NCBI RefSeq assembly: GCF_032854445.1
Contig: NW_027017984.1
Span: forward strand, 102,548-166,547
Direction of reading: 5' to 3'
DNA: 64,000 nt
Source of the DNA: Liolophura sinensis
Taxonomy: Eukaryota > Mollusca > Polyplacophora > Chitonida > Chitonidae
Below the pieces are notes generated by a model. The model saw only the letters and a list, made by a program, of their open reading frames with translations. It was not told where the DNA came from and searched no databases. The translations under genes were made by a program, and so were the position numbers. The first letter of the stretch is position 1; each line of letters opens with the position of its first letter. Below are positions 1 to 12,526 of this stretch, piece after piece.

Positions 1-549
1 CATTACTATATTCAACTTTTGACTATAAGTTATGTGCCCTTCGTAGCCCAGAAGACCTGAAATCTTTGGGCCAAGCCCATTTAACTCACCCAGCAATTGT
101 CTTACTTCTAAGTCCAAGACAATCTCAATGTCTTTATCTACGTGTAGAAAAACCAGACCATTTGTACATAAAAAACACAAGGTACTTGATACAGTCTGCT
201 GTAAAAAGTACAACTGACCACAGACACACATGAATAAGGTGCCAAAAGATGCGGATTTGAGCCAGGCATCGGCAGCTGTTGAAAAATTGCAAATTTCCCT
301 GGTTTCCATGGAGTAAGAGCCGTTGCTGGGCACGTGATTATGACATAAATGATCATTCAATTGTCACTACAGCCAAACGTATTGGTCGGAGAGCAACGCG
401 GTTTGCACCATTCGATTTCTCGTCACAAAAATACGTCGGATTAGCCTCTTACCAGCAGCACTGGAACAGTTTTTCCACTTTTGCATTTTTGCCTGGTCTT
501 TTTGTTAATTGAAATCGGCTACACTGTACTCTGTACAATCGCGACTGGT

Positions 550-966
550 CATTACTATATTCAACTTTTGACTATAAGTTATGTTCCCTTCGGTAGCTCA
601 GAAGACGTCAAATCTATCGGCTAAGCCCATTTAACTCACCCAGCAATTGTCTTACTTCTAAGTCCTAGACAATCTCAATGTCTTTATCTACGTGTAGAAA
701 AACCACACCATTTGTACATATTTCCATGGAGTAAGAGCCGTTGCTGGGCACGTGATTATGACATAAATGATCATTCAATTGTCACTACAGCCAAAAGTAT
801 TGGTCGGAGAGCAACGCGGATTGCACTATTCAATTTCTCGTCACAAAATACGTCGGATTAGCTTCTTACCAGCAGCACTGGAACAGTTTGTCCACTTTTG
901 CATTTTTGCCTGGTCTTTTTGTTAATTGAAATCGGCTACACTGTACTCTGTACAATCGCGACTGGT
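550..966 (+). repeat. Truncated monomer (417 bp) with 132-bp internal deletion, copy 1
   Basis: This unit is normal up to CATTTGTACATA (ending at 720) and resumes directly with TTTCCATGGAG at 721. Compared with a full unit it lacks offsets 172-303, which hold the hairpin and the type-diagnostic block. I see no clear microhomology at the join. Its front half carries GTTCCCTTCGGTAGCTCAG and TAAGTCCTAGAC, as does the full-length unit at 7968, which is a plausible undeleted relative. The same junction recurs at 6626/6627. Confidence 0.95.
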
Positions 967-1450
967 CATTACTATATTCAACTTTTGACTATAAGTTATG
1001 TGCCCTTCGGTAGCCCAGAAGACCTCAAATCTTTGGGCTACGCCCATTTAACTCACCCAGCAATTGTCTTACTTCTAAGTCCAAGACAATCTCAATGTCT
1101 TTATCTACGTGTAGAAAAACCACACCATTTGTACATAAAAAACACAAGGTACTTGATACAGTCTGCTGTAAAAAGTACAACTAAACACTGACGCACATTT
1201 TTCAGGTGTCAAAAGATGCAGAATTGGGCCTGGCATCGGCAGTTGTTAAAAAATTGCAAATATCCCTGGTTTCCATGGAGTAAGAGCCGTTGCTGGGCAC
1301 GTGATTATGACATCAATGATTAATCAATTGTCGCTACAGCCAAAAGTATTGGTCGGAGAGCAACGCGGTTTGCACCATTCGATTTCTCGTCACAAAATAC
1401 GTCGGATTAGCCTCTTACCAGCAGCACTGGAACAGTTTTTCCACTTTTGC
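550..1450 (+). repeat. Duplicated block (deleted unit + type D unit), copy 1
   Basis: The 417-bp unit and the following type D unit match 6456-7357 almost base for base at an offset of 5906 bp. Shared rare markers are TAAGTCCTAGAC, the deletion junction, GACCTCAAATC with GGGCTACGCCC, GGGCCTGGCATCGGCAGTTG and CAATGATTAATCAATTG. The one difference I noticed in the D unit is GATACAG versus GATATAG. Similarity drops at TTTTTGCTTCGTC here versus TTTTTACCAGGTC in the other copy. Confidence 0.9.
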
Positions 1451-2063
1451 ATTTTTGCTTCGTCTTTTTGTTAATTGAAATGGGCTAAACTGTACTCTGT
1501 ACAATCGCGACTGGTCATTACTATATTCAACTTTTGACTATAAGTTATGTGCCCTTCGGTAGCCCAGAAGACGTCAAATCTTTGGGCTAAGCCCATTTAA
1601 CTCACCCAGCAATTGCCTTACTTCTAAGTGCAAGACAATCTCAATGTCTTTATCTACGTGTAGAAAAACCACACCATTTGTACGTGAAAACCACAAAGTA
1701 CTTGATACAGTCTGCTGTAAAAAGTACAACTGAACACTGACCCACTTCAGTAAGGTGCCAAAGATGAGGAATTGAGCCAGGCATCGGCAGCTGTTGAAAA
1801 ATTGCAAATTTCCCTGGTTTCCATGGAGTAAGAGCCGTTGCTGTGCACGTGATTATGACATAAATTATCATTTAATTGTCACTACAGCCAAAAGTATTGG
1901 TCGGAGAGCAACGCGGTTTGCACCATTCGATTTCTCGTCACAAAATACGTCGGATTAGCTTCTTACCAGCAGCACTGGAACAGTTTTTCCACTTTTGCAT
2001 TTTTGCCTGGTCTTTTTGTTAATTGAAATCGGCTACACTGTACTCTGTACAATCGCGACTGGT

Positions 2064-4259
2064 CATTACTATATTCAACTTTTGACTATAAGTTATGTTC
2101 CCTTCGGTAGCTCAGAAGACGTCAAATCTATCGGCTAAGCCCATTTAACTCACCCAGCAATTGTCTTACTTCTAAGTCCAAGACAATCTCAATGTCTTTA
2201 TCTACGTGTAGAAAAACCACACCATTTGTACATAAAAAACACAAGGTACTTGATACAGTCTGCTGTAAAAAGTACAACTAAACACTGACCCACATTTATA
2301 AGGTGCCAAAAGATGTGGAATTGGGCCAGGCATCGGCAGCTGTTAAAAAATTGCAAATATCCCTGGTTTCCATGGAGTAAGAGCCGTTGCTGGGCACGTG
2401 ATTATGACATCAATGATCATTGATCTGTCGCTACAGCCAAAAGTATTGGTCGGAGAGCAACGCGGTTTGCACCATTCGATTTCTCGTCACAAAATACGTC
2501 GGATTAGCCTCTTACTAGTAGCACTGGAACAGTTTTTCCACTTTTGCATTTTTGCTTCGTCTTTTTGTTAATTGAAATCGGCTAAACTGTACTCTGTACA
2601 ATCGCGACTGGTCATTACTATATTCAACTTTTGACTATAAGTTATGTGCCCTTCGGTAGCCCAGAAGACGTCAAATCTTTGGGCTAAGCCCATTTAACTC
2701 ACCCAGCAATTGTCTTACTTCTAAGTCCAAGACAATCTCAATGTCTTTATCTACGTGTAGAAAAACCACACCATTTGTACATAAAAAACACAAGGTACTT
2801 GATACCGTCTGCTGTAAAAAGTACAACTAAACACTCACCCACATTTATAAGGTGCCAAAAGATGTGGAATTGGGCCAGGCATCGGCAGATGTTAAAAAAT
2901 TGCAAATATCCCTGGTTTCCATGGAGTAAGAGCCGTTGCTGGGCACGTGATTATGACATCAATGATCATTGATCTGTCGCTACAGCCAAAAGTATTAGTC
3001 GGAGAGCAACGCGGTTTGCACCATTCGATTTCTCGTCACAAAATACGTCGGATTAGCTTCTTACTAGTAGCACTGGAACAGTTTTTCCACTTTTGCATTT
3101 TTGCTTGGTCTTTTTGTTAATTGAAATCGGCTAAACTGTACTCTGTACAATCGCGACTGGTCATTACTATATTCAACTTTTGACTATAAGTTATGTGCCC
3201 TTCGGTAGCCCAGAAGACGTCAAATCTTTGGGCTAAGCCCATTTAACTCACCCAGCAATTGCCTTACTTCTAAGTGCAAGACAATCTTAATGTCTTTATC
3301 TACGTGTAGAAAAACCACACCATTTGTACATAAAAAACACAAGGTACTTGATACAGTCTGCTGTAAAAAGTACAACTGAACACTGACCCACTTCAGTAAG
3401 GTGCCAAAAGATGCGGAATTGAGCCAGGCATCGGCAGCTGTTGAAAAATTGCAAATTTCCCTGGTTTCCATATAGTAAGAGCCGTTGCTGGGCACGTGAT
3501 TATGACATAAATGATCATTCAATTGTCACTACAGGCAAAAATATTGGTCGGAGAGCAACGCGGTTTGCACCATTCGATTTGTCGTCACAAAATACGTCGG
3601 ATTAGCCTCTTACCAGCAGCACTGGAACAGTTTTTCCACTTTTGCATTTTTGCCTGGTCTTTTTGTTAATTGAAATCGGCTACACTACACTCTGTACAAT
3701 CGCGACTGGTCATTACTATATTCAACTTTTGACTATAAGTTATGTGCCCCTCGGTAGCCCAGAAGACGTCAAATCTTTGGGCTAAGCCCATTTAACTCAC
3801 CCAGCAATTGTCTTACTTCTAAGTCCAAGACAATCTCAATGTCTTTATCTGCGTGTAGAAATACCACACCATTTGTACATAAAAAACACAAGGTACTTGA
3901 TACAGTCTGCTGTAAAAAGTACAACTAAACACTGACCCACATTTATAAGGTGCCAAAAGATGTGGAATTGGGCCAGGCATCGGCAGCTGTTAAAAAATTG
4001 CAAATATCCCTGGTTTCCATGGAGTAAGAGCCGTTGCTGGGCACGTGATTATGACATCAATGATCATTGATCTGTCGCTACAGCCAAAGGTATTGGTCGG
4101 AGAGCAACGCGGTTTGCACCATTCGATTTCTCGTCACAAAATACGTCGGATTAGCCTCTTACTAGTAGCATTGGAACAGTTTTTCCACTTTTGCATTTTT
4201 GCTTCGTCTTTTTGTTAATTGAAATCGGCTAAACTGTACTCTGTACAATCGCGACTGGT
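2064..4259 (+). repeat. Four-monomer block B-B-A-B, copy 1 (5.9-kb offset pair)
   Basis: Units 2064, 2613, 3162 and 3711 pair with 7968, 8517, 9066 and 9615 at a constant offset of 5904 bp. Shared rare variants include GTAGCTCAGAAG in the first unit, GATACCGTCTG with GGCAGATGTTAAAA in the second, CAATCTTAATG in the third, and TTATCTGCGTGTAGAAATAC with CCAAAGGTATTGG in the fourth. The third pair differs in the CATA/CGTG segment and the CAGTAAGG/CAGTAATG site, so conversion after duplication is likely. Confidence 0.8.
2411..2422 (+). repeat. Perfect 12-bp palindrome CAATGATCATTG in type B units
   Basis: In type B monomers the sequence after GATTATGACAT is CAATGATCATTG, a perfect palindrome. 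In type A and C units it is AAATGATCATTC, with a 10-bp palindromic core (for example 29732-29741). Type D units read AATGATTAATCAATTG or AATGATCAATCAATTG; the first contains the palindrome TGATTAATCA. In many right-hand units AAATTATCATTC breaks the symmetry. Confidence 0.8.
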
Positions 4260-6455
4260 CATTACTATATTCAACTTTTGACTATAAGTTATGTGCCCTT
4301 CGGTAGCCCAGAAGACGTCAAATCTTTCGGCTAAGCCCATTTAACTCACCCAGCAATTGCCTTACTTCTAAGTGCAAGACAATCTTAATGTCTTTATCTA
4401 CGTGTAGAAAAACCACACCATTTGTACGTGAAAAACACAAGGTACTTGATACAGTCTGCTGTAAAAAGTACAACTGAGCACTGACCCACTTCAGTAAGGT
4501 CCCAAAAGATGCAGAATTGAGCCAGGCATCGGCAGCTGTTGAAAAATTGCAAATTTCCCTGGTTTCCATGGAGTAAGAGCCGTTGCTGGGCACGTGATTA
4601 TGACATAAATGATCATTCAATTGTCACTACAGCCAAAAGTATTGGTCGGAGAGCAACGCGGATTGCACTATTCGATTTCTCGTCACAAAATACGTCGGAT
4701 TAGCCTCTTACCAGCAGCACTGGAACAGTTTTTCCACTTTTGCATTTTTGCCTGGTCTTTTTGTTAATTGAAACCGGCTACACTGCACTCTGTACAATCG
4801 CGACTGGTCATTACTATATTCAACTTTTGACTATAAGTTATGTGCCCTTCGGTAGCCCAGAAGACGTCAAATCTTTGGGCCAAGCCCATTTAACTCACCC
4901 AGCAATTGCCTTACTTCTAAGTGCAAGAGAATCTCAATGTCTTTATCTACGTGTAGAAAAACCACACCATTTGTACGTGAAAAACACAAGGTACTTGATA
5001 CAGTCTGTTGTAAAAAGTACAACTGACCACAGACCCACATGAATAAAGTGCCAAAAGATCCGGAATTGAGCCAGGCATCGGCAGCTGTTGAAAAATTGCA
5101 AATTTCCCTGGTTTCCATGGAGTAAGAGCCGTTGCTGGGCACGTGATTATGACATAAATGATCATTCAATTGTCGCTACAGCCAAAAGTATTGGTCGGAG
5201 AGCAACGCGGATTGCACCATTCGATTTCTCGTCACAAAATACGTCGGATTAGGCTCTTGCTAATAGCATTGGAACAGTTTTTCCACTTTTGCATTTTTAC
5301 CTGGTCTTTTTGTTAATTGAAATCGGCTACACTGTACTCTGTACAATCGCGACTGGTCATTACTATATTCAACTTTTGACTATAAGTTATGTGCCCTTCG
5401 GTAGCCCAGAAGACCTGAAATCTTTGGGCCAAGCCCATTTAACTCACCCAGCAATTGTCTTACTTCTAAGTCCAAGACAATCTCAATGTCTTTATCTACG
5501 TGTAGAAAAACCACACCATTTGTACGTGAAAAACACAAGGTACTTGATACCGTCTGCTGTAAAAAGTACAACTGACCACAGACACACATGAATAAGGTGC
5601 CAAAAGATGCGGATTTGAGCCAGGCATCGGCAGCTGTTGAAAAATTGCAAATTTCCCTGGTTTCCATGGAGTAAGAGCCGTTGCTGGGCACGTGATTATG
5701 ACATAAATGATCATTCAATTGTCACTACAGCCAAACGTATTGGTCGGAGAGCAACGCGGTTTGCACCATTCGATTTCTCGTCACAAAATACGTCGGATTA
5801 GCCTCTTACCAGCAGCACTGGAACAGTTTTTCCACTTTTGCATTTTTGCCTGGTCTTTTTGTTAATTGAAATCGGCTACACTGCACTCTGTACATTCGCG
5901 ACTGGTCATTACTATATTCAACTTTTGACTATAAGTTATGTGCCCTTCGGTAGCCCAGAAGACGTCAAATCTATCGGCTAAGCCCATTTAACTCACCCAG
6001 CAATTACCTTACTTCTAAGTGCAAGACAATCTCAATGTCTTTATCTACGTGTAGAAAAACCACACCATTTGTACGTGAAAACCACAAGGTACTTGATACA
6101 GTCTGCTGTAAAAAGTACAACTGAACACTGACCCACTTCAGTAAGGTGCCAAAAGATGCGGAATTGAGCCAGGCATCGGCAGCTGTTGAAAAATTGCAAA
6201 TTTCCCTGGTTTCCATGGAGTAAGAGCCGTTGCTGGGCACGTGATTATGACATAAATGATCATTCAATTGTCACTACAGGCAAAAGTATTGGTCGGAGAG
6301 CAACGCAGTTTGCACCATTCGATTTCTCGTCACAAAATACGTCGGATTAGCCTCTTACTAGCAGCACTGGAACAGTTTTTCCACTTTTGCATTTTTGCCT
6401 GGTCTTTTTGTTAATTGAAATCGGCTACACTGTACTCTGTACAATCGCGACTGGT

Positions 6456-6872
6456 TATTACTATATTCAACTTTTGACTATAAGTTATGTTCCCTTCGGT
6501 AGCTCAGAAGACGTCAAATCTATCGGCTAAGCCCATTTAACTCACCCAGCAATTGTCTTACTTCTAAGTCCTAGACAATCTCAATGTCTTTATCTACGTG
6601 TAGAAAAACCACACCATTTGTACATATTTCCATGGAGTAAGAGCCGTTGCTGGGCACGTGATTATGACATAAATGATCATTCAATTGTCACTACAGCCAA
6701 AAGTATTGGTCGGAGAGCAACGCGGATTGCACTATTCAATTTCTCGTCACAAAATACGTCGGATTAGCTTCTTACCAGCAGCACTGGAACAGTTTGTCCA
6801 CTTTTGCATTTTTGCCTGGTCTTTTTGTTAATTGAAATCGGCTACACTGTACTCTGTACAATCGCGACTGGT
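6456..6872 (+). repeat. Truncated monomer (417 bp) with 132-bp internal deletion, copy 2
   Basis: The deletion junction (CATTTGTACATA ending at 6626, TTTCCATGGAG from 6627) is identical to the one at 720/721, and the surrounding substitutions match too. The first base of the unit is T instead of C. The simplest reading is one deletion event followed by duplication of the deleted unit together with its right-hand neighbour. Confidence 0.95.
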
Positions 6873-7357
6873 CATTACTATATTCAACTTTTGACTATAA
6901 GTTATGTGCCCTTCGGTAGCCCAGAAGACCTCAAATCTTTGGGCTACGCCCATTTAACTCACCCAGCAATTGTCTTACTTCTAAGTCCAAGACAATCTCA
7001 ATGTCTTTATCTACGTGTAGAAAAACCACACCATTTGTACATAAAAAACACAAGGTACTTGATATAGTCTGCTGTAAAAAGTACAACTAAACACTGACGC
7101 ACATTTTTCAGGTGTCAAAAGATGCAGAATTGGGCCTGGCATCGGCAGTTGTTAAAAAATTGCAAATATCCCTGGTTTCCATGGAGTAAGAGCCGTTGCT
7201 GGGCACGTGATTATGACATCAATGATTAATCAATTGTCGCTACAGCCAAAAGTATTGGTCGGAGAGCAACGCGGTTTGCACCATTCGATTTCTCGTCACA
7301 AAATACGTCGGATTAGCCTCTTACCAGCAGCACTGGAACAGTTTTTCCACTTTTGCA
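6456..7357 (+). repeat. Duplicated block (deleted unit + type D unit), copy 2
   Basis: This is the partner of 550-1450. The unit to its left (5907) resembles the unit to its right (7422): both read CTATCGGCTAAGCCC followed by AATTACCTTAC. The two-unit block therefore sits between two similar monomers here, whereas at 550 its left neighbour is unit 1, which instead resembles the unit at 5358. Confidence 0.9.
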
Positions 7358-7967
7358 TTTTTACCAGGTCTTTTTGTTAATTGAAATCGGCTACACTGCA
7401 CTCTGTACAATCGCGACTGGTCATTACTATATTCAACTTTTGACTATAAGTTATGTGCCCTTCGGTAGCCCAGAAGACGTCAAATCTATCGGCTAAGCCC
7501 ATTTAACTCACCCAGCAATTACCTTACTTCTAAGTGCAAGACAATCTCAATGTCTTTATCTACGTGTAGAAAAACCACACCATTTGTACGTGAAAACCAC
7601 AAGGTACTTGATACAGTCTGCTGTAAAAAGTACAACTGAACACTGACCCACTTCAGTAAGGTGCCAAAAGATGCGGAATTGAGCCAGGCATCGGCAGCTG
7701 TTGAAAAATTGCAAATTTCCCTGGTTTCCATGGAGTAAGAGCCGTTGCTGGGCACGTGATTATGACATAAATGATCATTTCAATTGTCACTACAGCAAAA
7801 GTATTGGTCGGAGAGCAACGCAGTTGCACCATTCGATTCTCGTCACAAAATACGTCGGATTAGCCTCTTACTAGCAGCACTGGAACAGTTTGTCCACTTT
7901 TGCATTTTTACCTGGTCTTTTGTTAATTGAAATCGGCTACACTGCACTCTGTACAATCGCGACTGGT

Positions 7968-10164
7968 CATTACTATATTCAACTTTTGACTATAAGTTAT
8001 GTTCCATTTGGTAGCTCAGAAGACGTCAAATCTATCGGCTAAGCCCATTTAACTCACCCAGCAATTGTCTTACTTCTAAGTCCTAGACAATCTCAATGTC
8101 TTTATCTACGTGTAGAAAAACCACACCATTTGTACATAAAAAACACAAGGTACTTGATACAGTCTGCTGTAAAAAGTACAACTAAACACTGACCCACATT
8201 TATAAGGTGCCAAAAGATGTGGAATTGGGCCAGGCATCGGCAGCTGTTAAAAAATTGCAAATATCCCTGGTTTCCATGGAGTAAGAGCCGTTGCTGGGCA
8301 CGTGATTATGACATCAATGATCATTGATCTGTCGCTAGAGCCAAAAGTATTGGTCGGAGAGCAACGCGGTTTGCACCATTCGATTTCTCGTCACAATATA
8401 CGTCGGATTAGCCTCTTACTAGTAGCACTGGAACAGTCTTTCCACTTTTGCATTTTTGCCTGGTCTTTTTGTTAATTGAAATCGGCTAAACTGTACTCTG
8501 TACAATCGCGACTGGTCATTACTATATTCAACTTTTGACTATAAGTTATGTGCCCTTCGGTAGCCCAGAAGACGTCAAATCTTTGGGCTAAGCCCATTTA
8601 ACTCACCCAGCAATTGTCTTACTTCTAAGTCCAAGACAATCTCAATGTCTTTATCTACGTGTAGAAAAACCACACCATTTGTACATAAAAAACACAAGGT
8701 ACTTGATACCGTCTGCTGTAAAAAGTACAACTAAACACTGACCCACATTTATAAGGTGCCAAAAGATGTGGAATTGGGCCAGGCATCGGCAGATGTTAAA
8801 AAATTGCAAATATCCCTGGTTTCCATGGAGTAAGAGCCGTTGCTGGGCACGTGATTATGACATCAATGATCATTGATCTGTCGCTACAGCCAAAAGTATT
8901 GGTCGGAGAGCAACGCGGTTTGCACCATTCGACTTCTCGTCACAAAATACGTCGGATTAGCCTCTTACTAGTAGCACTGGAACAGTTTTTCCACTTTTGC
9001 ATTTTTGCTTGGTCTTTTTGATAATTGAAATCGGCTAAACTGTACTCTGTACAATCGCGACTGGTCATTACTATATTCAACTTTTGACTATAAGTTATGT
9101 GCCCTTCGGTAGCCCAGAAGACGTCAAATCTTTGGGCTAAGCCCATTTAACTCACCCAGCAATTGCCTTACTTCTAAGTGCAAGACAATCTTAATGTCTT
9201 TATCTACGTGTAGAAAAACCACACCATTTGTACGTGAAAACCACAAGGTACTTGATACAGTCTGCTGTAAAAAGTACAACTAAACACTGACCCACTTCAG
9301 TAATGTGCCAAAAGATGCAGAATTGAGCCAGGCATCGGCAGCTGTTGAAAAATTGCAAATTTCCCTGGTTTCCATGGAGTAAGAGCCGTTGCTGGGCACG
9401 TGATTATGACATAAATGATCATTCAATTGTCACTACAGCCAAAAGTATTGGTCGGAGAGCAACGCGGTTTGCACCATTCGATTTGTCGTCACTAAATACG
9501 TCGGATTAGCCTCTTACCAGCAGCACTGGAACAGTTTTTCCACTTTTGCATTTTTGCCTGGTCTTTTTGTTAATTGAAATTGGCTACACTACACTCTGTA
9601 CAATCGCGACTGGTCATTACTATATTCAACTTTTGACTATAAGTTATGTGCCCCTCGGTAGCACAGAAGACGTCAAATCTTTGGGCTAAGCCCATTTAAC
9701 TCACCCAGCAATTGTCTTACTTCTAAGTCCAAGACAATCTCAATGTCTTTATCTGCGTGTAGAAATACCACACCATTTGTACATAAAAAACACAAGGTAC
9801 TTGATACAGTCTGCTGTAAAAAGTACAACTAAACACTGACCCACATTTATAAGGTGCCAAAAGATGTGGAATTGGGCCAGGCATCGGCAGCTGTTAAAAA
9901 ATTGCAAATATCCCTGGTTTCCATGGAGTAAGAGCCGTTGCTGGGCACGTGTTTATGACATCAATGATCATTGATCTGTCGCTACAGCCAAAGGTATTGG
10001 TCGGAGAGCAACGCGGTTTGCACCATTCGATTTGTCGTCACAAAATACGTCGGATTAGCCTCTTACCAGCAGCACAGGAACAGTTTTTCCACTTTTGCAT
10101 TTTTGCCTGGTCTTTTTGTTAATTGAAACCGGCTACACTGCACTCTGTACAATCGCGACTGGGT
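7968..10164 (+). repeat. Four-monomer block B-B-A-B, copy 2 (5.9-kb offset pair)
   Basis: Partner of 2064-4259. Together with the pair 550-1450/6456-7357 it outlines an approximate 11-monomer (about 5.9 kb) repeat in the first 10 kb. The intervening unit at 1516 and its counterpart at 7422 match less well. Private changes here include GTTCCATTTGG at about 8000 and CGGTAGCACAG at about 9657. Confidence 0.8.
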
Positions 10165-12200
10165 CATTACTATATTCAACTTTTGACTATAAGTTATGTG
10201 CCCTTCGGTAGCACAGAAGACGTCAAATCTTTGGGCTAAGCCCATTTAACTCACCCAGCAAGTGCCTTACTTCTAAGTGCAAGACAATCTTAATGTCTTT
10301 ATCTACGTGTAGAAAAACCACACCATTTGTACGTGAAAACCACAAGGTACTTAATACAGTCTGCTGTAAAAAGTACAACTGAACACTGACCCACTTCAGT
10401 AAGGTGCCAAAAGATGCGGAATTGAGCCAGGCATCGGCAGCTGTTGAAAAATTGCAAATTTCCCTGGTTTCCATGGAGTAAGAGCCGTTGCTGGGCACGT
10501 GATTATGACATAAATGATCATTCAATTGTCGCTACAGCCAAAAGTATTGGTCGGAGAGCAACGCGGATTGCACCATTCGATTTCTCGTCACAAAATACGT
10601 CGGATTAGGCTCTTACTAATAGCATTGGAACAGTTTTTCCACTTTTGCATTTTTACCTGGTCTTTTTGTTAATTGAAATCGGCTACACTGTACTCTGTAC
10701 AATCGCGACTGGTCATTACTATATTCAACTTTTGACTATAAGTTATGTGCCCTTCGGTAGCCCAGAAGACCTGAAATCTTTGGCCCAAGCCCATTTAACT
10801 CACCCAGCAATTGTCTTACTTCTAAGTCCAAGACAATCTCAATGTCTTTATCTACGTGTAGAAAAACCACACCATTTGTACATAAAAAACACAAGGTACT
10901 TGATACAGTCTGCTGTAAAAAGTACAACTAAACACTGAAGCACATTTTTAAGGTGTCAAAAGATGCAGAATTGGGCCAGGCATCGGCAGCTGTTAAAAAA
11001 TTGCAAATATCCCTGGTTTCCATGGAGAAAGAGCCGTTGCTGGGCACGTGATTATGACATCAATGATCAATCAATTGTCGCTACAGCCAAAAGTATTGGT
11101 CGGAGAGCAACGCGGTTTGCACCATTCGATTTCTCGTCACAAAATACGTCGGATTAGCCTCTTACCAGCAGCGCTGGAACAGTTTTTCCACTTTTGCATT
11201 TTTACCTGGTCTTTTTGTTAATTAAAATCGGCTAAACTGTACTCTGTACAATCGCGACTGGTCATTACTATATTCAACTTTTGACTATAAGTTATGTGCC
11301 CTTCGGTAGCCCAGAAGACGTTCAAATCTTTGGGCTCAGCCCATTTAACTCACCCAGCAATTGTCTTACTTCTAAGTGCAAGACAATCTCAATGTCTTTA
11401 TCTACGTGTAGAAAAACCACACCATTTGTACGTGAAAAACACAAGGTACTTGATACAGTCTGCTGTAAAAAGTACAACTGACGACAGACCCACATGAATA
11501 AGGCGCCAAAAGATGCGGAATTGAGCCAGACATCGGCAGCTGTTGAAAAATTGCAAATTTCCCTGGTTTCCATGGAGTAAGAGCCGTTGCTGGGCACGTG
11601 ATTATGACATAAATGATCATTCAATTGTCACTACAGGCAAAAGTATTGGTCGGAGAGCAACGCGGTTTGCACCATTCGATTTGTCGTCACAAAATACGTC
11701 GGATTAGCCTCTTACCAGCAGCACTGGAACAGTTTTTCCACTTTTGCATTTTTGCCTGGTCTTTTTGTTAATTGAAATCGGCTACACTGCACTCTGTACA
11801 ATCGCGACTGGTTATTACTATATTCAACTTTTGACTATAAGTTATGTGCCCTTCGGTAGCCCAGAAGACGTCAAATCTTTGGGCCAAGCCCATTTAACTC
11901 ACCCAGCAATTGCCTTACTTCTAAGTGCAAGACAATCTCAATGTCTTTATCTACGTGTAGAAAAACCACACCATTTGTACGTGAAAACCACAAGGTACTT
12001 GATACTGTCTGCTGTAAAAAGTACTACTGAACACTGACCCACTTCAGTAAGGTGCCAAAAGATGCGGAATTGAGCCAGGCATCGGCAGCTGTTGAAAAAT
12101 TGCAAATTTCCCTGGTTTCCATAGAGTAAGAGCCGTTGCTGGGCACGTGATTATGACATAAATGATCATTCAATTGTCACTACAGCCAAAAGTATTGGTC
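9780..12200 (+). repeat. Five-monomer duplicated segment (~2.4 kb), copy 1
   Basis: This segment matches about 12527-14945 at an offset of 2745-2747 bp. Shared rare features are CACGTGTTTATGAC, CAGCAGCACAGGAAC, an extra G in GACTGGGTCATTAC, GGTACTTAATACAG, AACTGACGACAGACC, GAGCCAGACATCGG, TATTAC at a unit start, AAAGTACTACTG and CCATAGAGTAAG. Differences noted include CACCCAGCAAGTGCC here versus CACCCAGCAATTGCC, and an extra T in GACGTTCAAATC at about 11320. Boundaries are limited by the spacing of diagnostic sites. Confidence 0.88.
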
Positions 12201-12429
12201 GGAGAGCAACGCGGTTTGCACCATTCGATTTGTCGTCACAAAATACGTAGGATTAGCCTATTACCAGCAGCACTGGAACAGTTTTTCCACTTTTGCATTT
12301 TTGCCTGGTCTTTTTGTTAATTGAAATCGGCTACACTGTACTCTGTACAATCGCGACTGGTCATTACTATATTCAACTTTTGACTATAAGTTATGTGCCC
12401 TTCGGTAGCCCAGAAGACGTCAAATCTTT

Positions 12430-12440
12430 GGGCTAAGCCC
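12430..12440 (+). repeat. Inverted repeat GGGCT-A-AGCCC at unit offset ~69-79
   Basis: This perfect 5+5 bp palindrome with a 1-bp centre is present in units reading CTTTGGGCTAAGCCC. Other units have GGGCCAAGCCC, TCGGCTAAGCCC, TCGGCTTAGCCC, GGGCTACGCCC or GGCGATGCCC, which weaken or abolish it. It mainly serves as a haplotype marker for tracing duplicated blocks. Confidence 0.6.
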
Positions 12441-12526
12441 ATTTAACTCACCCAGCATTTGTCTTACTTCTAAGTCCAAGACAATCTCAATGTCTTTATC
12501 TACGTGTAGAAAAACCACACCATTTG

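Larger units (their letters stand above)
1..10713 (+). repeat. Monomers 1-20 (catalogue with type)
   Basis: Unit start positions and type: 1 C; 550 132-bp-deleted; 967 D; 1516 A; 2064 B; 2613 B; 3162 A; 3711 B; 4260 A; 4809 C; 5358 C; 5907 A; 6456 132-bp-deleted; 6873 D; 7422 A; 7968 B; 8517 B; 9066 A; 9615 B; 10165 A. The order deleted-D-A-B-B-A-B occurs twice, at 550-4259 and 6456-10164, about 5.9 kb apart. Unit 1 lacks one G in CTTCGGTAG near base 44 and has an extra A near base 427. The unit at 7422 is 546 bp through three 1-bp losses. No gene or non-satellite sequence is visible. Confidence 0.95.

Noticed and set aside
590-625. GTAGCTCAG/GTAGCCCAG as a tRNA A-box, suggesting a tRNA-derived SINE or Pol III promoter
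   Set aside because: The match to the A-box is partial. The only B-box-like sequence (CATTCGATTTC) is weak and about 350 bp away, too far for a tRNA-type promoter.
1650-1871. Other recurring short open frames (for example the 72-73 codon minus-strand frame starting MIIYVIITCPATALTPW)
   Set aside because: They are frame-shifted shadows of the same repeat segment, overlap the longer frames and vary in length with each indel.
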